Shown: positions 52,632 through 61,814 of the stretch, piece after piece
How the letters are laid out: every line of letters begins with the position of its first letter
Position numbering within the stretch: the first letter of the stretch is position 1
From: Roseovarius salincola
GTDB lineage: Bacteria > Pseudomonadota > Alphaproteobacteria > Rhodobacterales > Rhodobacteraceae
Assembly: GCF_026891095.1 (NCBI RefSeq)
Contig: NZ_JAPTNL010000009.1
Span: 1-64,000, forward strand
Length of the DNA: 64,000 bases
Direction of reading: 5' to 3'
Notes under the pieces: generated by a model
What the model saw: only the letters and a program-made list of their open reading frames with translations
What the model was told of the DNA's origin: nothing
Database searches by the model: none
Position numbers and translations under genes: made by a program

Positions 52632-53591
52632 TCAGACCGGCCCGTCGCGCCGCGCCAGGATGCGCGCGACGATGGGACGGGCCTGATCGGGTGTCATGCC
52701 GGGGGTCAGGTCGGGGTGATAGAGAAGCCGCAACAGGATCTCGTCATGCGTGGTCAGCAGCGCGAATTCGTCGTCATCGTTGAAGATCGAGGGGCGCGCA
52801 TAGGGGCTGTCATTGGCCAGCCCCAGCCCCTGCGCCAGTTCCTCATGCACGCAGGAGCGACGCATCAGCTCGGGATGCTCGGCGCGGATGAAGGCAATGG
52901 CGCGCCCGTAGCTGTTTTCGTTCTGCGATTCCGAAAAGGCGATGACAAGGCAATGGATCGTGCGCGGCAGCGTGCGAAACAGGCGCAGCGTCGAGGGGCT
53001 CACATTGGGCACCACCTCCTTGATGCGCGCCACTGCCTGATCGCGGTCGTCCTCGCCCATGTAGAGCACGTGGAAATTGGGATTGCCGCGCACCACCGAC
53101 ACCGGATGCCCGGTGATCCGCCCCAGCCGCGCGGCGTAATCGCGCACCATGCCCTCATCGACCGCGCGCTGATCCTCGGGCACGGAGTCGCCGAACTCGA
53201 CCGACATGCGCACCGGGCGCGTCCATTTGCGCAGCCCCACCGCCTCGCCGTCCGAGCGTTTCAGCCCCGCGTCGCGCTCGTATTCGTCATAGAACGCGAT
53301 CCGCTCGAAATTGCGCATCAGCGTATTGTCCGTATAGGGCGTGTCGGGTCCCCCGCCATCGGTGCGCAAAAGCCCCTGCGAGAGCAGATCCGCCTGCACG
53401 GCCGCGTAATATCGCTGCAAGGCACGGCTGGCATCCGAGGGGCCGGGCGCGGGCGCCGGATCTTGCGGGGCAAGACCGGGCGGGCGCTCGGCGGGCCTCG
53501 GGGCGGGCGCGCCGCCGGGCAGATCGCATGCGGCGAGAGCCAGCGCCGCCAGCCCTCCTGCCACACCCTTTGTCAGTCCCGTCCAGCGCAC
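52632..53591 (-). CDS. DUF2927 lipoprotein
   Basis: 319 residues. Lipobox LALAAC (Cys22), then a proline-rich linker to about 52. The DUF2927 core includes a C-terminal CVHEELAQGLGLAND, which has the HE pair and spacing of some zinc peptidases (His-Glu-x2-x-Gln). The expected second histidine (HExxH) is replaced by Gln, so peptidase activity is uncertain. It is periplasmic or outer-membrane anchored. It sits in the middle of the TelA/SPFH operon, with 8-base and 20-base gaps to its neighbours. Confidence 0.85.
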   Translation of the reverse strand: MRWTGLTKGVAGGLAALALAACDLPGGAPAPRPAERPPGLAPQDPAPAPGPSDASRALQRYYAAVQADLLSQGLLRTDGGGPDTPYTDNTLMRNFERIAFYDEYERDAGLKRSDGEAVGLRKWTRPVRMSVEFGDSVPEDQRAVDEGMVRDYAARLGRITGHPVSVVRGNPNFHVLYMGEDDRDQAVARIKEVVPNVSPSTLRLFRTLPRTIHCLVIAFSESQNENSYGRAIAFIRAEHPELMRRSCVHEELAQGLGLANDSPYARPSIFNDDDEFALLTTHDEILLRLLYHPDLTPGMTPDQARPIVARILARRDGPV

Positions 53592-53599
53592 GTTTACCC

Positions 53600-54799
53600 T
53601 CAGCTTTGCGGCACGGCGGTGCCGGCATTGTCGCCCACGCCGTCACGCCGGGCCTTGGCCGAGGCCAGCGTGTCGCGCAGATCGGCCTCCATCTTCTTGA
53701 GATCCTCTTCGGCCGCGGCGCGCCGCGCCTTGCCCTCGTCGGCGATCTGAAGGCTTTCCTCGATCGTCCCGACAAGGTCGGCATTGGCCTTCTTGATGGC
53801 CTCGATGTCGAACACCCCGCGTTCCATTTCCTCGCGGATCATCTTGTTGCTCTCGCGCAGATTGGCCGCATTGGCTGTCAGCAGGTCATTGGTCAGGTCA
53901 TTGGCGTCGCGCACCGCCGCCGCCGCCTCCGAGGAACGCTGGATCGTGACCGCCTGCGCCAGCTGGGTTTCCCACAGCGGCACGGTATTGACCAGCGTCG
54001 AGTTGATCTTGGTCACCAGGCTCTTGTCGTTTTCCTGTACCAGCCGGATCGAGGGCAGCGACTGCATCGTCACCTGGCGCGTCAGCTTGAGGTCATGCAC
54101 CCGGCGTTCCAGATCGTCGCGCGCGGCGCGCAGATCGCGCAATTCCTGCGCGCGGATCACCTGATCGGCCTCGGGGGCAGCCTGCATTTCCGCCTCCTTG
54201 GCGGGAATGGTGCTGTTGTCGAGCTCGCGCAGCTTCTCCTCGCCCGCGGCGATGTAAAGTGCCAGCTCATCATAGAATTGCAGCGTCTTTTCATAAAGCA
54301 GGTCAAGCGACTTGATGTCCTTGAGCAGGCTGTGCTCGTGATGCAGCAGATCGTCTGTCACCTTGTCGATCTGCGCCTGCACCGTCTCGAAACGGGCGGT
54401 GAACTTGGCGAAAGGCGCGGCGCGCCCGATCAGTTTTTCCCACCAGCTGCGCTGGCGGCGCACATCCAGCTCACTGACCGAAAAGCCGCGGATCGTGGTG
54501 ACGATCCCGCGCAGGCTGTCGCCCGCCGGGCCGACATCCTTGTTGCGCACGCCATTCAGCATGGCCTGGCTGATGTTCTGCAATTCGGCCTGCGCGCCCG
54601 ACCCGAAGGCCACGATCGAATTGGTGTCGCCCATGTCGATCTCGTCCATGCGGCGGCGGATCTCGCCGCCGATCGCGTCATCGGCCTTGTCCAGTGTCAC
54701 GACCTCGTCGGCCTTCGCGGGTTCGGGCAGGATCGTGCGGCTCACTTGCTCGACCTCGGCCAGCGCGGCCTCGGCTTTCTGACGGGTGGTATCTGACAT
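53600..54799 (-). CDS. Toxic-anion resistance protein TelA family
   Basis: 399 residues, predominantly alpha-helical and charged with long coiled-coil parts (DDLERRVHDLKLTRQVTMQSLP, then NLRESNKMIREEMERGVFDIE). This is the TelA/KlaA/YaaN family, linked to tellurite and other stress resistance in plasmids and in the B. subtilis xpaC-yaaN pair. Function at the molecular level is unknown. The ATG at 54799 has AGGGGACC upstream. Gap to the XpaC-like gene is 10 bases. Confidence 0.9.
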   Translation of the reverse strand: MSDTTRQKAEAALAEVEQVSRTILPEPAKADEVVTLDKADDAIGGEIRRRMDEIDMGDTNSIVAFGSGAQAELQNISQAMLNGVRNKDVGPAGDSLRGIVTTIRGFSVSELDVRRQRSWWEKLIGRAAPFAKFTARFETVQAQIDKVTDDLLHHEHSLLKDIKSLDLLYEKTLQFYDELALYIAAGEEKLRELDNSTIPAKEAEMQAAPEADQVIRAQELRDLRAARDDLERRVHDLKLTRQVTMQSLPSIRLVQENDKSLVTKINSTLVNTVPLWETQLAQAVTIQRSSEAAAAVRDANDLTNDLLTANAANLRESNKMIREEMERGVFDIEAIKKANADLVGTIEESLQIADEGKARRAAAEEDLKKMEADLRDTLASAKARRDGVGDNAGTAVPQS

Positions 54800-54809
54800 G
54801 GTGGTCCCC

Positions 54810-55700
54810 TTACTCACTTGTTGTGGACGGGCGGATGCCCTCGCGTTGCAGGCGCGCGCGCAGAACCTCGATCTCGATATCGAGATCGACCCGGTCGTCG
54901 CGCAGAAGTGCTTCGGTGCGGGCGGCGAAATTGCCCTCCAGATCGTCAAGCAGCGCCGTGTAATCGGCCTTCGCCCTGCTGTCGCGGTCGCGCGCGCTGA
55001 TATCGGCGAATTTCACCGTCGCGTCGCGCGCGCCCATCAGGTAGACCGACAGGTACTTGCGCGCCGCCGTCAGATCGCGCGGGTCTTCCTCGACCGTGCG
55101 AAATAGCTTGCGGGCGGTGGCGGCAAACTGCTCGACCCGTGCTTCCAGCTGCCGGTCTCCGGCGTGCCTGATCGCCTCGGTCATGACCGCAAGATGCTTT
55201 TCGGCCTCGTCCACGGCGCGCGCCACGCGATCGGTCTGGAACAGATCCACTCCCTCCATCCCCTTGTCCTTTATGGGATCAAGCCCGAAGGCAAAGGAAT
55301 GCAGCACCGCGCCCAGCACCGCATAGATGAGCGGCGCGACAATCCCGCCGCCGCTCGCGAACCCGGCCAGGGCCAGCCCCAGCCCGGTCAGTGCCGATGC
55401 GGCGATCTTGCGCGGAAATCCGGGACGGCGGGCGATCTTGCGCCCCTCATAGGCTTCCTGGGCCAGGATACCCTCGCGCGTGAGCCACGCCGCCAGCAGC
55501 AGGATGCCGAGCGCGCCAAGATTGAGCGCCAACCCCACCGGACCGGCGGTGAACGCCGCCCAGATCAGCGGCAGCGGCGCCAGGAACAGAAGGTTCACGC
55601 GCCCGCCCGCGCGGGTGCGCCGCGCGCCCCTGAAACTGCCATCGCCCGTTCCTGACGATGGCGGTTCGGGGCTGAACTTCCCGCCATAGCGCTGCGCCAT
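54810..55700 (-). CDS. XpaC-family membrane protein
   Basis: 296 residues. The N-terminal 30 residues are polar; two pairs of hydrophobic segments follow (about 35-75 and 100-140). A C-terminal helical domain (RVARAVDEAEKHLAVMTEAIR, then DPRDLTAARKYLSVYL) is typical of XpaC (named for 5-bromo-4-chloroindolyl phosphate hydrolysis in Bacillus). XpaC and TelA are adjacent in many genomes and probably work together. Its ATG overlaps the stop of a 27-residue membrane peptide. Confidence 0.88.
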   Translation of the reverse strand: MAQRYGGKFSPEPPSSGTGDGSFRGARRTRAGGRVNLLFLAPLPLIWAAFTAGPVGLALNLGALGILLLAAWLTREGILAQEAYEGRKIARRPGFPRKIAASALTGLGLALAGFASGGGIVAPLIYAVLGAVLHSFAFGLDPIKDKGMEGVDLFQTDRVARAVDEAEKHLAVMTEAIRHAGDRQLEARVEQFAATARKLFRTVEEDPRDLTAARKYLSVYLMGARDATVKFADISARDRDSRAKADYTALLDDLEGNFAARTEALLRDDRVDLDIEIEVLRARLQREGIRPSTTSE

Positions 55701-55783
55701 CAGCCGCCCCCCGTCAACGAGACATAGAGGATCAGCAGGACCAGCAGGAAGAAGGCCAGTTTTTGCAAACCGGTATCGGACAT
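55700..55783 (-). CDS. 27-residue membrane peptide, first gene of the TelA/XpaC operon
   Basis: 27 residues: a polar start (MSDTGLQKL), one hydrophobic helix (AFFLLVLLILYVSL) and three glycines. Its TGA overlaps the ATG of the XpaC-like gene, which argues for real translation and coupling. A GGGGG about 12 bases before the ATG is a weak ribosome site. Unrecognised family. It could help the membrane insertion of XpaC or be a regulatory leader peptide. Confidence 0.6.
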   Translation of the reverse strand: MSDTGLQKLAFFLLVLLILYVSLTGGG

Positions 55784-55959
55784 AGGCACGCTTACCCCCA
55801 AAAGACAGTTTGAACTTAGGCGATGCGGGCCAAGCATTCTAGGGGGAAGATGGTCCCCTTGCCGCCAGATCGCGCGGCCGACCCGCCACCGCACGGGAAG
55901 GACCATCAAGCAGAGCGCACAGCCTTACCGCCGGACCGGCTTGGTGCTATGACGGGCGC

Positions 55960-56976
55960 ATGACGACGCGCATTTTCGTACCACGCGGCGCCGCCAGCTT
56001 TCAGGTGGCTTATGACGGACCGCCACGGGACGTGCATTTCCTGTTGCTGCCCAAACTGACGCTCCTGGCCTTCACCTCGGCGCTCGAACCCCTGAGGGTC
56101 GCCAACCAGGTGGCGGGGCGCGCGCTCTATCGCTGGTTCGTGATGACCGAGGACGGCGCGCCCGTGGTCTGTTCGTGCGGGGTGAACATCACACCCGACG
56201 GCGGGCTTGCCGACATCCCGCGCGAGGCACTGGCCTTTGTCTGCGCGGGGATCGAACCCGCCGATACGCTCTCGCCCCGCGTCACCCAATGGGCGCGGCG
56301 ACAGCGCGCTTTCGGGGCGCGGGTCGGCGGAATCTGCACCGGCGCTTTCGCGCTGGCCGAGGCGGGCCTGCTGGAAGGGCGCCGATTCACCCTGCACTGG
56401 GAAAACCAGCCCGCTTTCGTCGAGCGCTATTTCGGGCTGGAACCGACCGGCGCGCTTTATGAAAACGACCGCGGCCTGATCACCTGCGGCGGTGGCAGCG
56501 CGGCCACCGACATGATGCTCGACCTCATCGAGCGCGACCACGGCGCGGACCTCGCCACGATGGTCGCCGACATGTGCCTGCATTTTCGCTCGAACCTTCA
56601 ACACAGCCGGCAGAGATCGGCCTATTCCTTTGCGCTTGGCAGCCGCAATCCCCACCTGATCGCGGCAATGCGGCTGATGAACGAGACGCTCGAGTCGCCG
56701 CTCGAGATTTCGGACCTGGCGGCGCGCGTCGGCATCTCGCGCCGCCAGCTTGAACGGCTGTTCGGCGCGCATGTCGGCATCACCCCGGCGCAGTTCTACA
56801 TGGACCTGCGCATATCGCGCGCGCATGCGCTCTTGAACGAGACCGAGCTCGGCGTGGCCGAGATCGCCGCCGCCACCGGGTTCAACAGCACCTCGCAGAT
56901 GGCCGCGCGTTTCCGCAAGCGTTTCGGCATGTCGCCGCGCGCCTATCGCAAGAGCTGGCGTGGCGCGGGCGGCTAG
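55960..56976 (+). CDS. GlxA-type transcriptional regulator (DJ-1/PfpI plus AraC)
   Basis: 338 residues. The N-terminal DJ-1/PfpI-like domain (about 20-190; GVCRSCGVNI-like VCSCGVNI, then GICTGAFALAEAGLL) resembles glutamine amidotransferase folds. A C-terminal AraC double helix-turn-helix (ISDLAARVGISRRQLERLF, then IAAATGFNSTSQMAARFRKRFG) follows. GlxA/GbdR-type regulators control amine or glycine betaine metabolism genes in related bacteria. No target gene is adjacent. Confidence 0.88.
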   Translation: MTTRIFVPRGAASFQVAYDGPPRDVHFLLLPKLTLLAFTSALEPLRVANQVAGRALYRWFVMTEDGAPVVCSCGVNITPDGGLADIPREALAFVCAGIEPADTLSPRVTQWARRQRAFGARVGGICTGAFALAEAGLLEGRRFTLHWENQPAFVERYFGLEPTGALYENDRGLITCGGGSAATDMMLDLIERDHGADLATMVADMCLHFRSNLQHSRQRSAYSFALGSRNPHLIAAMRLMNETLESPLEISDLAARVGISRRQLERLFGAHVGITPAQFYMDLRISRAHALLNETELGVAEIAAATGFNSTSQMAARFRKRFGMSPRAYRKSWRGAGG

Positions 56977-56989
56977 GGCGGCACAGGGC

Positions 56990-57050
56990 GGGGGCGCTGC
57001 CCCCGTCGCGCAATGCGCGACTCCCCCGGGATATTTCCGAACAGAAGAAG
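56990..57050 (+). repeat. Dispersed hairpin element, copy 5
   Basis: Hairpin GGGGGCGCTGCCCCC (56990-57004), second hairpin GTCGCGC-AAT-GCGCGAC (57005-57021), core TCCCCCGGGATATTT and tail CCGAACAGAAGAAG. The most complete copy. It begins about 14 bases after the GlxA-type gene. Confidence 0.8.
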
Positions 57051-57219
57051 GCGCGGGAATTTGGTACGAAACGGCGCGGCTTTTGTACCTTTATCAGGCG
57101 CGCGCCCCGTTAAGGCGCGGGGTTTCGGTGGGGCGCACCGACGCGATACCGACGTGACCCCGATGCGATGCAGGTCGGTGTTTTTGGTTGTTAATCAGTG
57201 GCTTGCGGGTGATTCGCCG

Positions 57220-58044
57220 TCAGTTCCGGCGCCGTGTGCGTTTCAGCGTCGGTTTGGGTTTGCCAGATTTGCCGGGCCGCGCCGGTTTGCCGGGTTTCGC
57301 CGCCTCTGTCTGCTCTTCCATGCCCAGTTGTTCGCGCAGGATGCGGGGCCGGATTTCCTCGACCGCGCCGGGTTTGAGGTTGCCCAGCTGGAACGGCCCG
57401 TAGGAGATGCGGATCAGCCGGTTCACCGTCAGCCCTACCGCTTCCATCGCGCGGCGCACCTCGCGGTTGCGCCCCTCGCGGATACCGACCGTGGCCCAGG
57501 CGTTCGCGCCTTGCTGGCGATCCAGCGAGACGATCATGGGTTGGAATTTTTCGCCTTCGATTTCAAGCCCTTGGCGAAGCGGCGCGAAGGTCGCATCGGT
57601 CGGGCGGCCCTTGATGCGCACCCGGTAGCGGCGCAGCCAGCCGGTCGAGGGCAGCTCCAGCTTGCGCTTGATGGCGCCGTCATTGGTCAGCAGCAACAGC
57701 CCTTCGGAGGTGATGTCGAGCCGCCCGACGCTCATCACCCGCGGCAGGTCCTCGGGCAGCTCGTCGAAGATCGTCGGGCGTCCCTGTTCGTCGCTGGTGG
57801 TGGTCACGAGGCCCGAGGGCTTGTGATAGAGCCAGAGCCGCGCCGGTTCGGGCGCCTTGAGGTCGCGCCCGTCGACGCTGATCCGGTCCGCGGGCGTGAC
57901 ATTGAGCGCGGCCCGGTCGATCACCTTGCCATTGACCGCAACGCGCCCCGCCTCGATCATCCGCTCCGCCTCGCGCCGGCTGGCCAGCCCGGCCCGCGCG
58001 ATGACCTTGGCGATCCGGTCGCCCTTATGTGGAGTGGTGTTCAT
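57220..58044 (-). CDS. 23S rRNA pseudouridine synthase (RluB/RsuA family)
   Basis: 274 residues. An N-terminal S4 RNA-binding domain (about 7-55; [20 protein letters not shown]) precedes the catalytic domain with Asp110 in [11 protein letters not shown] and the [11 protein letters not shown] signature. A Lys/Pro/Gly-rich basic tail (about 245-274) extends the family core. It isomerises a uridine, most likely in helix 89 of 23S rRNA as for RluB, though RluE/RsuA members are close. Divergent from tadA with a 65-bp gap. Confidence 0.9.
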   Translation of the reverse strand: MNTTPHKGDRIAKVIARAGLASRREAERMIEAGRVAVNGKVIDRAALNVTPADRISVDGRDLKAPEPARLWLYHKPSGLVTTTSDEQGRPTIFDELPEDLPRVMSVGRLDITSEGLLLLTNDGAIKRKLELPSTGWLRRYRVRIKGRPTDATFAPLRQGLEIEGEKFQPMIVSLDRQQGANAWATVGIREGRNREVRRAMEAVGLTVNRLIRISYGPFQLGNLKPGAVEEIRPRILREQLGMEEQTEAAKPGKPARPGKSGKPKPTLKRTRRRN

Positions 58045-58109
58045 GGCGCAGGGCTTAGCGCAAAGCGGGGGCTTGCGAAAGCGCCGAGTGCGCGGCAAGA
58101 GGGGTCGTC

Positions 58110-58565
58110 ATGACATTCAACAGCCATATGGACGCAGCGCTTGACGAGGCGCGACAGGCGGCAGGGCGGGGCGAGGTGCCGGTCGGCGCCGTGCTGATCG
58201 ACGCTGCCGGGCATGTGGTGGCGCGGGCCGGTAACCGCACGCGCGAATTGAGCGATCCCACCGCCCATGCCGAGATCCTGGCGATCCGCGAGGCCTGTGC
58301 GGCCGCCGGCAGCGAGCGCCTGCCGGGCCATGCGCTTTACGTCACGCTCGAGCCCTGCGCGATGTGCGCCACCGCCATCGCCGCCGCCCGTATCGCGCGG
58401 CTTTACTACGGGGCCTCCGATCCCAAATCCGGCGGGCTGGCGCATGGCGCGCGGGTCTTCACGCATTCGCAATGCCACCATGTTCCCGAGATTTATGACG
58501 GCATCGCCGCCGCCGAATCCGAGGCCCTCCTGAAGCGGTTCTTCCAGGAGCGCCGCGCGCCCTAG
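58110..58565 (+). CDS. tadA: tRNA-specific adenosine deaminase
   Basis: 151 residues. Deaminates A34 of tRNA-Arg to inosine. Zinc site TAHAEI (His53, catalytic Glu55) and PCAMC (Cys83, Cys86), with the family-typical YYGASDPKSGGL. The last residues overlap by 4 bases the end of the convergent UPF0173 gene. Confidence 0.94.
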   Translation: MTFNSHMDAALDEARQAAGRGEVPVGAVLIDAAGHVVARAGNRTRELSDPTAHAEILAIREACAAAGSERLPGHALYVTLEPCAMCATAIAAARIARLYYGASDPKSGGLAHGARVFTHSQCHHVPEIYDGIAAAESEALLKRFFQERRAP

Positions 58566-59254
58566 ATCTCGATCGCCGTCATGACCTCGGGCTCGATCAC
58601 ATCGACGCCCGGAAGGGCAGCGATCAGCGCCTCTGCAGATTGCTCGAGGATCGGGAAGGTCTTGTAGTGGCAGGGAATGACCGTCTTGAAATCAAAGAAA
58701 CTTTTGGCTGCATAGGCCGCGCGTTTCATGTCCATGGTGAAATGGCCGCCCGCACATAGAATGCCGATATCTGGGGCGTGAAGGTCATTGAATATCTTCA
58801 TGTCGGCCATCACGTCGGTGTCGCCCGAGACATAGATCGTATGGCCTTCCCCCGCGATCATGTAGCCGCATTCGGTCCCGGTCACATGCGGCCCGTTTTC
58901 GGTTCCGATCGAGGTGGAATGCACCGCATGCACCATCGTCACCATGACGCCATCGAGATCCACCGTGCCACCCTTGTTGAAGCCGACGGTCTCGATGCCC
59001 TCATGTTCCTCCCAATGCGACATCAGGTCGAACTGTCCGACCACCGGAACCCCCAGGTCCTGCGCCAGCTTCGGCAGGTCGCCCGCATGATCGAAATGGG
59101 CATGGGTCAGAAGAATATGTGTCGCGCCCTGCGTGGCGGCCTTGTGCTGATCTGGCTCCAGCATGGGGTTGCCGGTCAGCCAGGGATCGACCAACAGGAC
59201 CAGCCCGCCAATCTCAATCCGGAAGGATGAATGTCCAAGCCACGTGATTTTCAT
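58562..59254 (-). CDS. Metallo-beta-lactamase-fold hydrolase, UPF0173 (YtkL-like)
   Basis: 230 residues. Metal ligands HAHFDH at 51-56 and later histidines (AGGHFTMD near 180). It lacks the larger insertions of lactamases; UPF0173 members are hydrolases of unknown substrate. The start was chosen because AGGGAG stands six bases before this ATG, while the ATG two codons up is too close to the ribosome site. Confidence 0.9.
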   Translation of the reverse strand: MKITWLGHSSFRIEIGGLVLLVDPWLTGNPMLEPDQHKAATQGATHILLTHAHFDHAGDLPKLAQDLGVPVVGQFDLMSHWEEHEGIETVGFNKGGTVDLDGVMVTMVHAVHSTSIGTENGPHVTGTECGYMIAGEGHTIYVSGDTDVMADMKIFNDLHAPDIGILCAGGHFTMDMKRAAYAAKSFFDFKTVIPCHYKTFPILEQSAEALIAALPGVDVIEPEVMTAIEI

Positions 59255-59312
59255 TGTCATCTCCCTATGTTTCCCCTTCACAGTATCAACCCGATCGCAG
59301 GAGAAAAGCCCC

Positions 59313-59975
59313 GTGGACTGGACACGCCCGATTGATGCCTATTGCGAGCGGCTTGACGCCGGGTACTGGGCCGAGCCGGTGAATGCCGTCACCAACGCGG
59401 CTTTCATGCTGGCGGCATTCGTGATGTGGCGCCGCCTGGACGATGCGCGGCTGCCGCTGGCGCGGCTGCTGGTGGGGGTGCTGGCGGCGATCGGAGTGGG
59501 GTCGTTCCTGTTTCACACCCATGCGCAGGCCTGGGCGGCGATGGCGGATGTGGTGCCGATCCTCTGCTTCGTGCTGATCTATATCTACGCGGCCAATCGC
59601 GGATTCTGGCGGATGGGGCGGGTGGCCGCGCTGTTTGGCACTGTGGTCGCGGTGGCGCTGTCGGCGGCGCTGGTGCCGCTCCTGGCGCTCATTCCCGTGG
59701 CCGGAGCCTCGGCGGGGTATCTGCCGCTGCCGCTGCTGATCGCGGGCTATGGGCTGGCGCTGCGCGGGCGCGCGCCACAGACCGCGCGCAATCTTCTGCT
59801 GGGATCTGGGCTGCTGGTGGCCTCGCTGACCATGCGCAGCATTGACGGCCTCTCCTGCGCGCTGATCCCGATGGGAACGCATTTCGGCTGGCATTTGCTC
59901 AATGCGCTGATGCTGGGCTGGATGATCGAGCTTTACCGCCGCCATATGCTTGCACCGCCCGAGCCCCGGCGCTAA
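59313..59975 (+). CDS. Ceramidase-like integral membrane protein (CREST family)
   Basis: 220 residues, about seven membrane helices. The GTG start has CAGGAG nine bases upstream. The metal-site histidine motifs of alkaline ceramidases and related CREST hydrolases appear: GSFLFHTHAQAWAAMADVVP and a C-terminal GTHFGWHLLNALML. Bacterial members may act on ceramide-like or other amide-linked lipids; the substrate is unknown. Confidence 0.8.
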   Translation: MDWTRPIDAYCERLDAGYWAEPVNAVTNAAFMLAAFVMWRRLDDARLPLARLLVGVLAAIGVGSFLFHTHAQAWAAMADVVPILCFVLIYIYAANRGFWRMGRVAALFGTVVAVALSAALVPLLALIPVAGASAGYLPLPLLIAGYGLALRGRAPQTARNLLLGSGLLVASLTMRSIDGLSCALIPMGTHFGWHLLNALMLGWMIELYRRHMLAPPEPRR

Positions 59976-60008
59976 ACGCGGTAGCGACTGGAACACGGAG
60001 ATTGATGC

Positions 60009-60296
60009 ATGTCGATCGACAAGGACACCGCCGCCAAGGTAGCCAAGCTGGCCCGCATTCGCGTCGAGGATGACGCGTTGTCGGCGCTGGCGCAGGAATT
60101 CAACGATATTCTCGGCTTCATCGAGCAACTCAACGAGGTCGATGTCGAAGGCATCGAACCGATGACGAGCGTCACGCCGATGCGCCTCAAGCGGCGCGAG
60201 GATGTCGTGACCGAAGGCGGGATGACCGACCGGGTCCTGTCGAACGCGCCCGATGCGCGTGAAGGGTTCTTTGCCGTGCCGAAGGTGGTTGAATGA
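60009..60296 (+). CDS. gatC: Aspartyl/glutamyl-tRNA amidotransferase subunit C
   Basis: 95 residues. Small subunit that stabilises GatA in the GatCAB complex, which makes Gln-tRNA and Asn-tRNA by transamidation. Typical order: an N-terminal LARIRVEDD helix, [17 protein letters not shown] and [17 protein letters not shown]-like centre, and a tail VPKVVE. Stop overlaps the gatA start. gatB is not in the window. Confidence 0.94.
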   Translation: MSIDKDTAAKVAKLARIRVEDDALSALAQEFNDILGFIEQLNEVDVEGIEPMTSVTPMRLKRREDVVTEGGMTDRVLSNAPDAREGFFAVPKVVE

Positions 60297-61777
60297 TGAC
60301 CGATCTGAACAAGCTGACCATCGCCGAGGCCCGCGACGCCCTGCGCAAGGGTGATGTAACCAGTGCCGAGTTGACCGAGGCCTGCCTGACGCAGATCGAA
60401 GGCGCCGGGGCGCTCAATGCCTTTGTGCATGACACCTCGGACATCGCGCGCGAACAGGCCGCCGCCGCCGATACGCGGATCAAGGCGGGCGATGCGCCGG
60501 ACCTGTGCGGCATCCCGCTCGGCATCAAGGACCTGTTCTGCACCAGGGGCGTGCCCAGCCAGGCGGCCAGCGGCATCCTCGAAGGGTTTCGCCCGGAATA
60601 TGAATCCACCGTCACGCAGAATCTTTTCGATGCGGGCGCGGTCATGCTGGGCAAGCTCAACATGGACGAATTCGCCATGGGGTCCAGCAACGAGACCTCG
60701 GTCTATGGCGACGTGGTGAATCCCTGGAAGGTGGACGATCGGCAATTGACGCCGGGCGGGTCCTCGGGTGGTTCGGCTGCGGCTGTTGCGGCCGATCTCT
60801 GCCTTGGCGCGACGGGCACGGATACCGGCGGCTCGATCCGCCAGCCCGCGGCCTTCACCGGCATCACCGGTATCAAGCCCACCTATGGGCGCTGCTCGCG
60901 CTGGGGGATCGTCGCTTTCGCCAGTTCGCTTGATCAGGCCGGGCCTATGGCCCGCACGGTGCGCGACTGCGCGATCATGCTGGAAGCCATGTGCGGTCAT
61001 GATCCGAAGGATTCCACCAGCGCCGATATTCCGGTGCCGGATTTCGAGGCACTTCTGAACGGCGATATCAAGGGCAAGGTGATCGGCATCCCGCGCGAGT
61101 ATCGCATGGATGGCATGCCGGACGAAATCGAGACCCTCTGGGCCGACGGCACGGCGATGCTCAAGGATGCGGGTGCCGAGATCCGCGATATTTCGCTGCC
61201 CCATACCAAATACGCGCTGCCCGCCTATTACGTCATCGCCCCCGCCGAGGCCTCCTCGAACCTGGCGCGCTATGACGGGGTGCGCTATGGTCACCGCGCG
61301 CGGCTGGAACAGGGCGACGGCATCACCGAAATGTATGAAAAGACCCGAGCCGAAGGCTTCGGTGACGAGGTGAAGCGCCGCGTGATGGTCGGCACCTACG
61401 TGTTGTCGGCGGGCTTTTATGACGCCTATTACAACCGCGCCCGCAAGGTCCGCACCCTGATCAAGCGCGACTTCGAACAGGTTTTCGACGCCGGGGTCGA
61501 TGCCATCCTGACACCCGCGACGCCCTCGGCCGCTTTCGGGCTGGGCGAGATGGCGAACGCCGATCCGGTGCAGATGTATCTCAACGATGTGTTCACGGTC
61601 ACGGTGAACCTTGCCGGGCTACCCGGCATCTCGGTCCCTGCGGGGCTGGACAAGCAGGGGCTGCCGCTCGGGCTGCAACTGATCGGCCGTCCCTGGGACG
61701 AGGGTGATCTGCTGAATACAGGATATGCACTGGAGCAGGCTGCGGGCTTTGTGGCGAAGCCCGAGAAATGGTGGTAG
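60293..61777 (+). CDS. gatA: Aspartyl/glutamyl-tRNA amidotransferase subunit A
   Basis: 494 residues. Amidase-signature enzyme that frees ammonia from glutamine for the complex. The Lys79-Ser157-Ser181 set ([23 protein letters not shown]) is complete. The start is one of two adjacent ATG codons overlapping the gatC stop. Forms an operon with gatC. Confidence 0.95.
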   Translation: MMTDLNKLTIAEARDALRKGDVTSAELTEACLTQIEGAGALNAFVHDTSDIAREQAAAADTRIKAGDAPDLCGIPLGIKDLFCTRGVPSQAASGILEGFRPEYESTVTQNLFDAGAVMLGKLNMDEFAMGSSNETSVYGDVVNPWKVDDRQLTPGGSSGGSAAAVAADLCLGATGTDTGGSIRQPAAFTGITGIKPTYGRCSRWGIVAFASSLDQAGPMARTVRDCAIMLEAMCGHDPKDSTSADIPVPDFEALLNGDIKGKVIGIPREYRMDGMPDEIETLWADGTAMLKDAGAEIRDISLPHTKYALPAYYVIAPAEASSNLARYDGVRYGHRARLEQGDGITEMYEKTRAEGFGDEVKRRVMVGTYVLSAGFYDAYYNRARKVRTLIKRDFEQVFDAGVDAILTPATPSAAFGLGEMANADPVQMYLNDVFTVTVNLAGLPGISVPAGLDKQGLPLGLQLIGRPWDEGDLLNTGYALEQAAGFVAKPEKWW

Positions 61778-61814
61778 AAGGTCGTCAAGACCTTTGATGG
61801 CAGGACATGAACAG

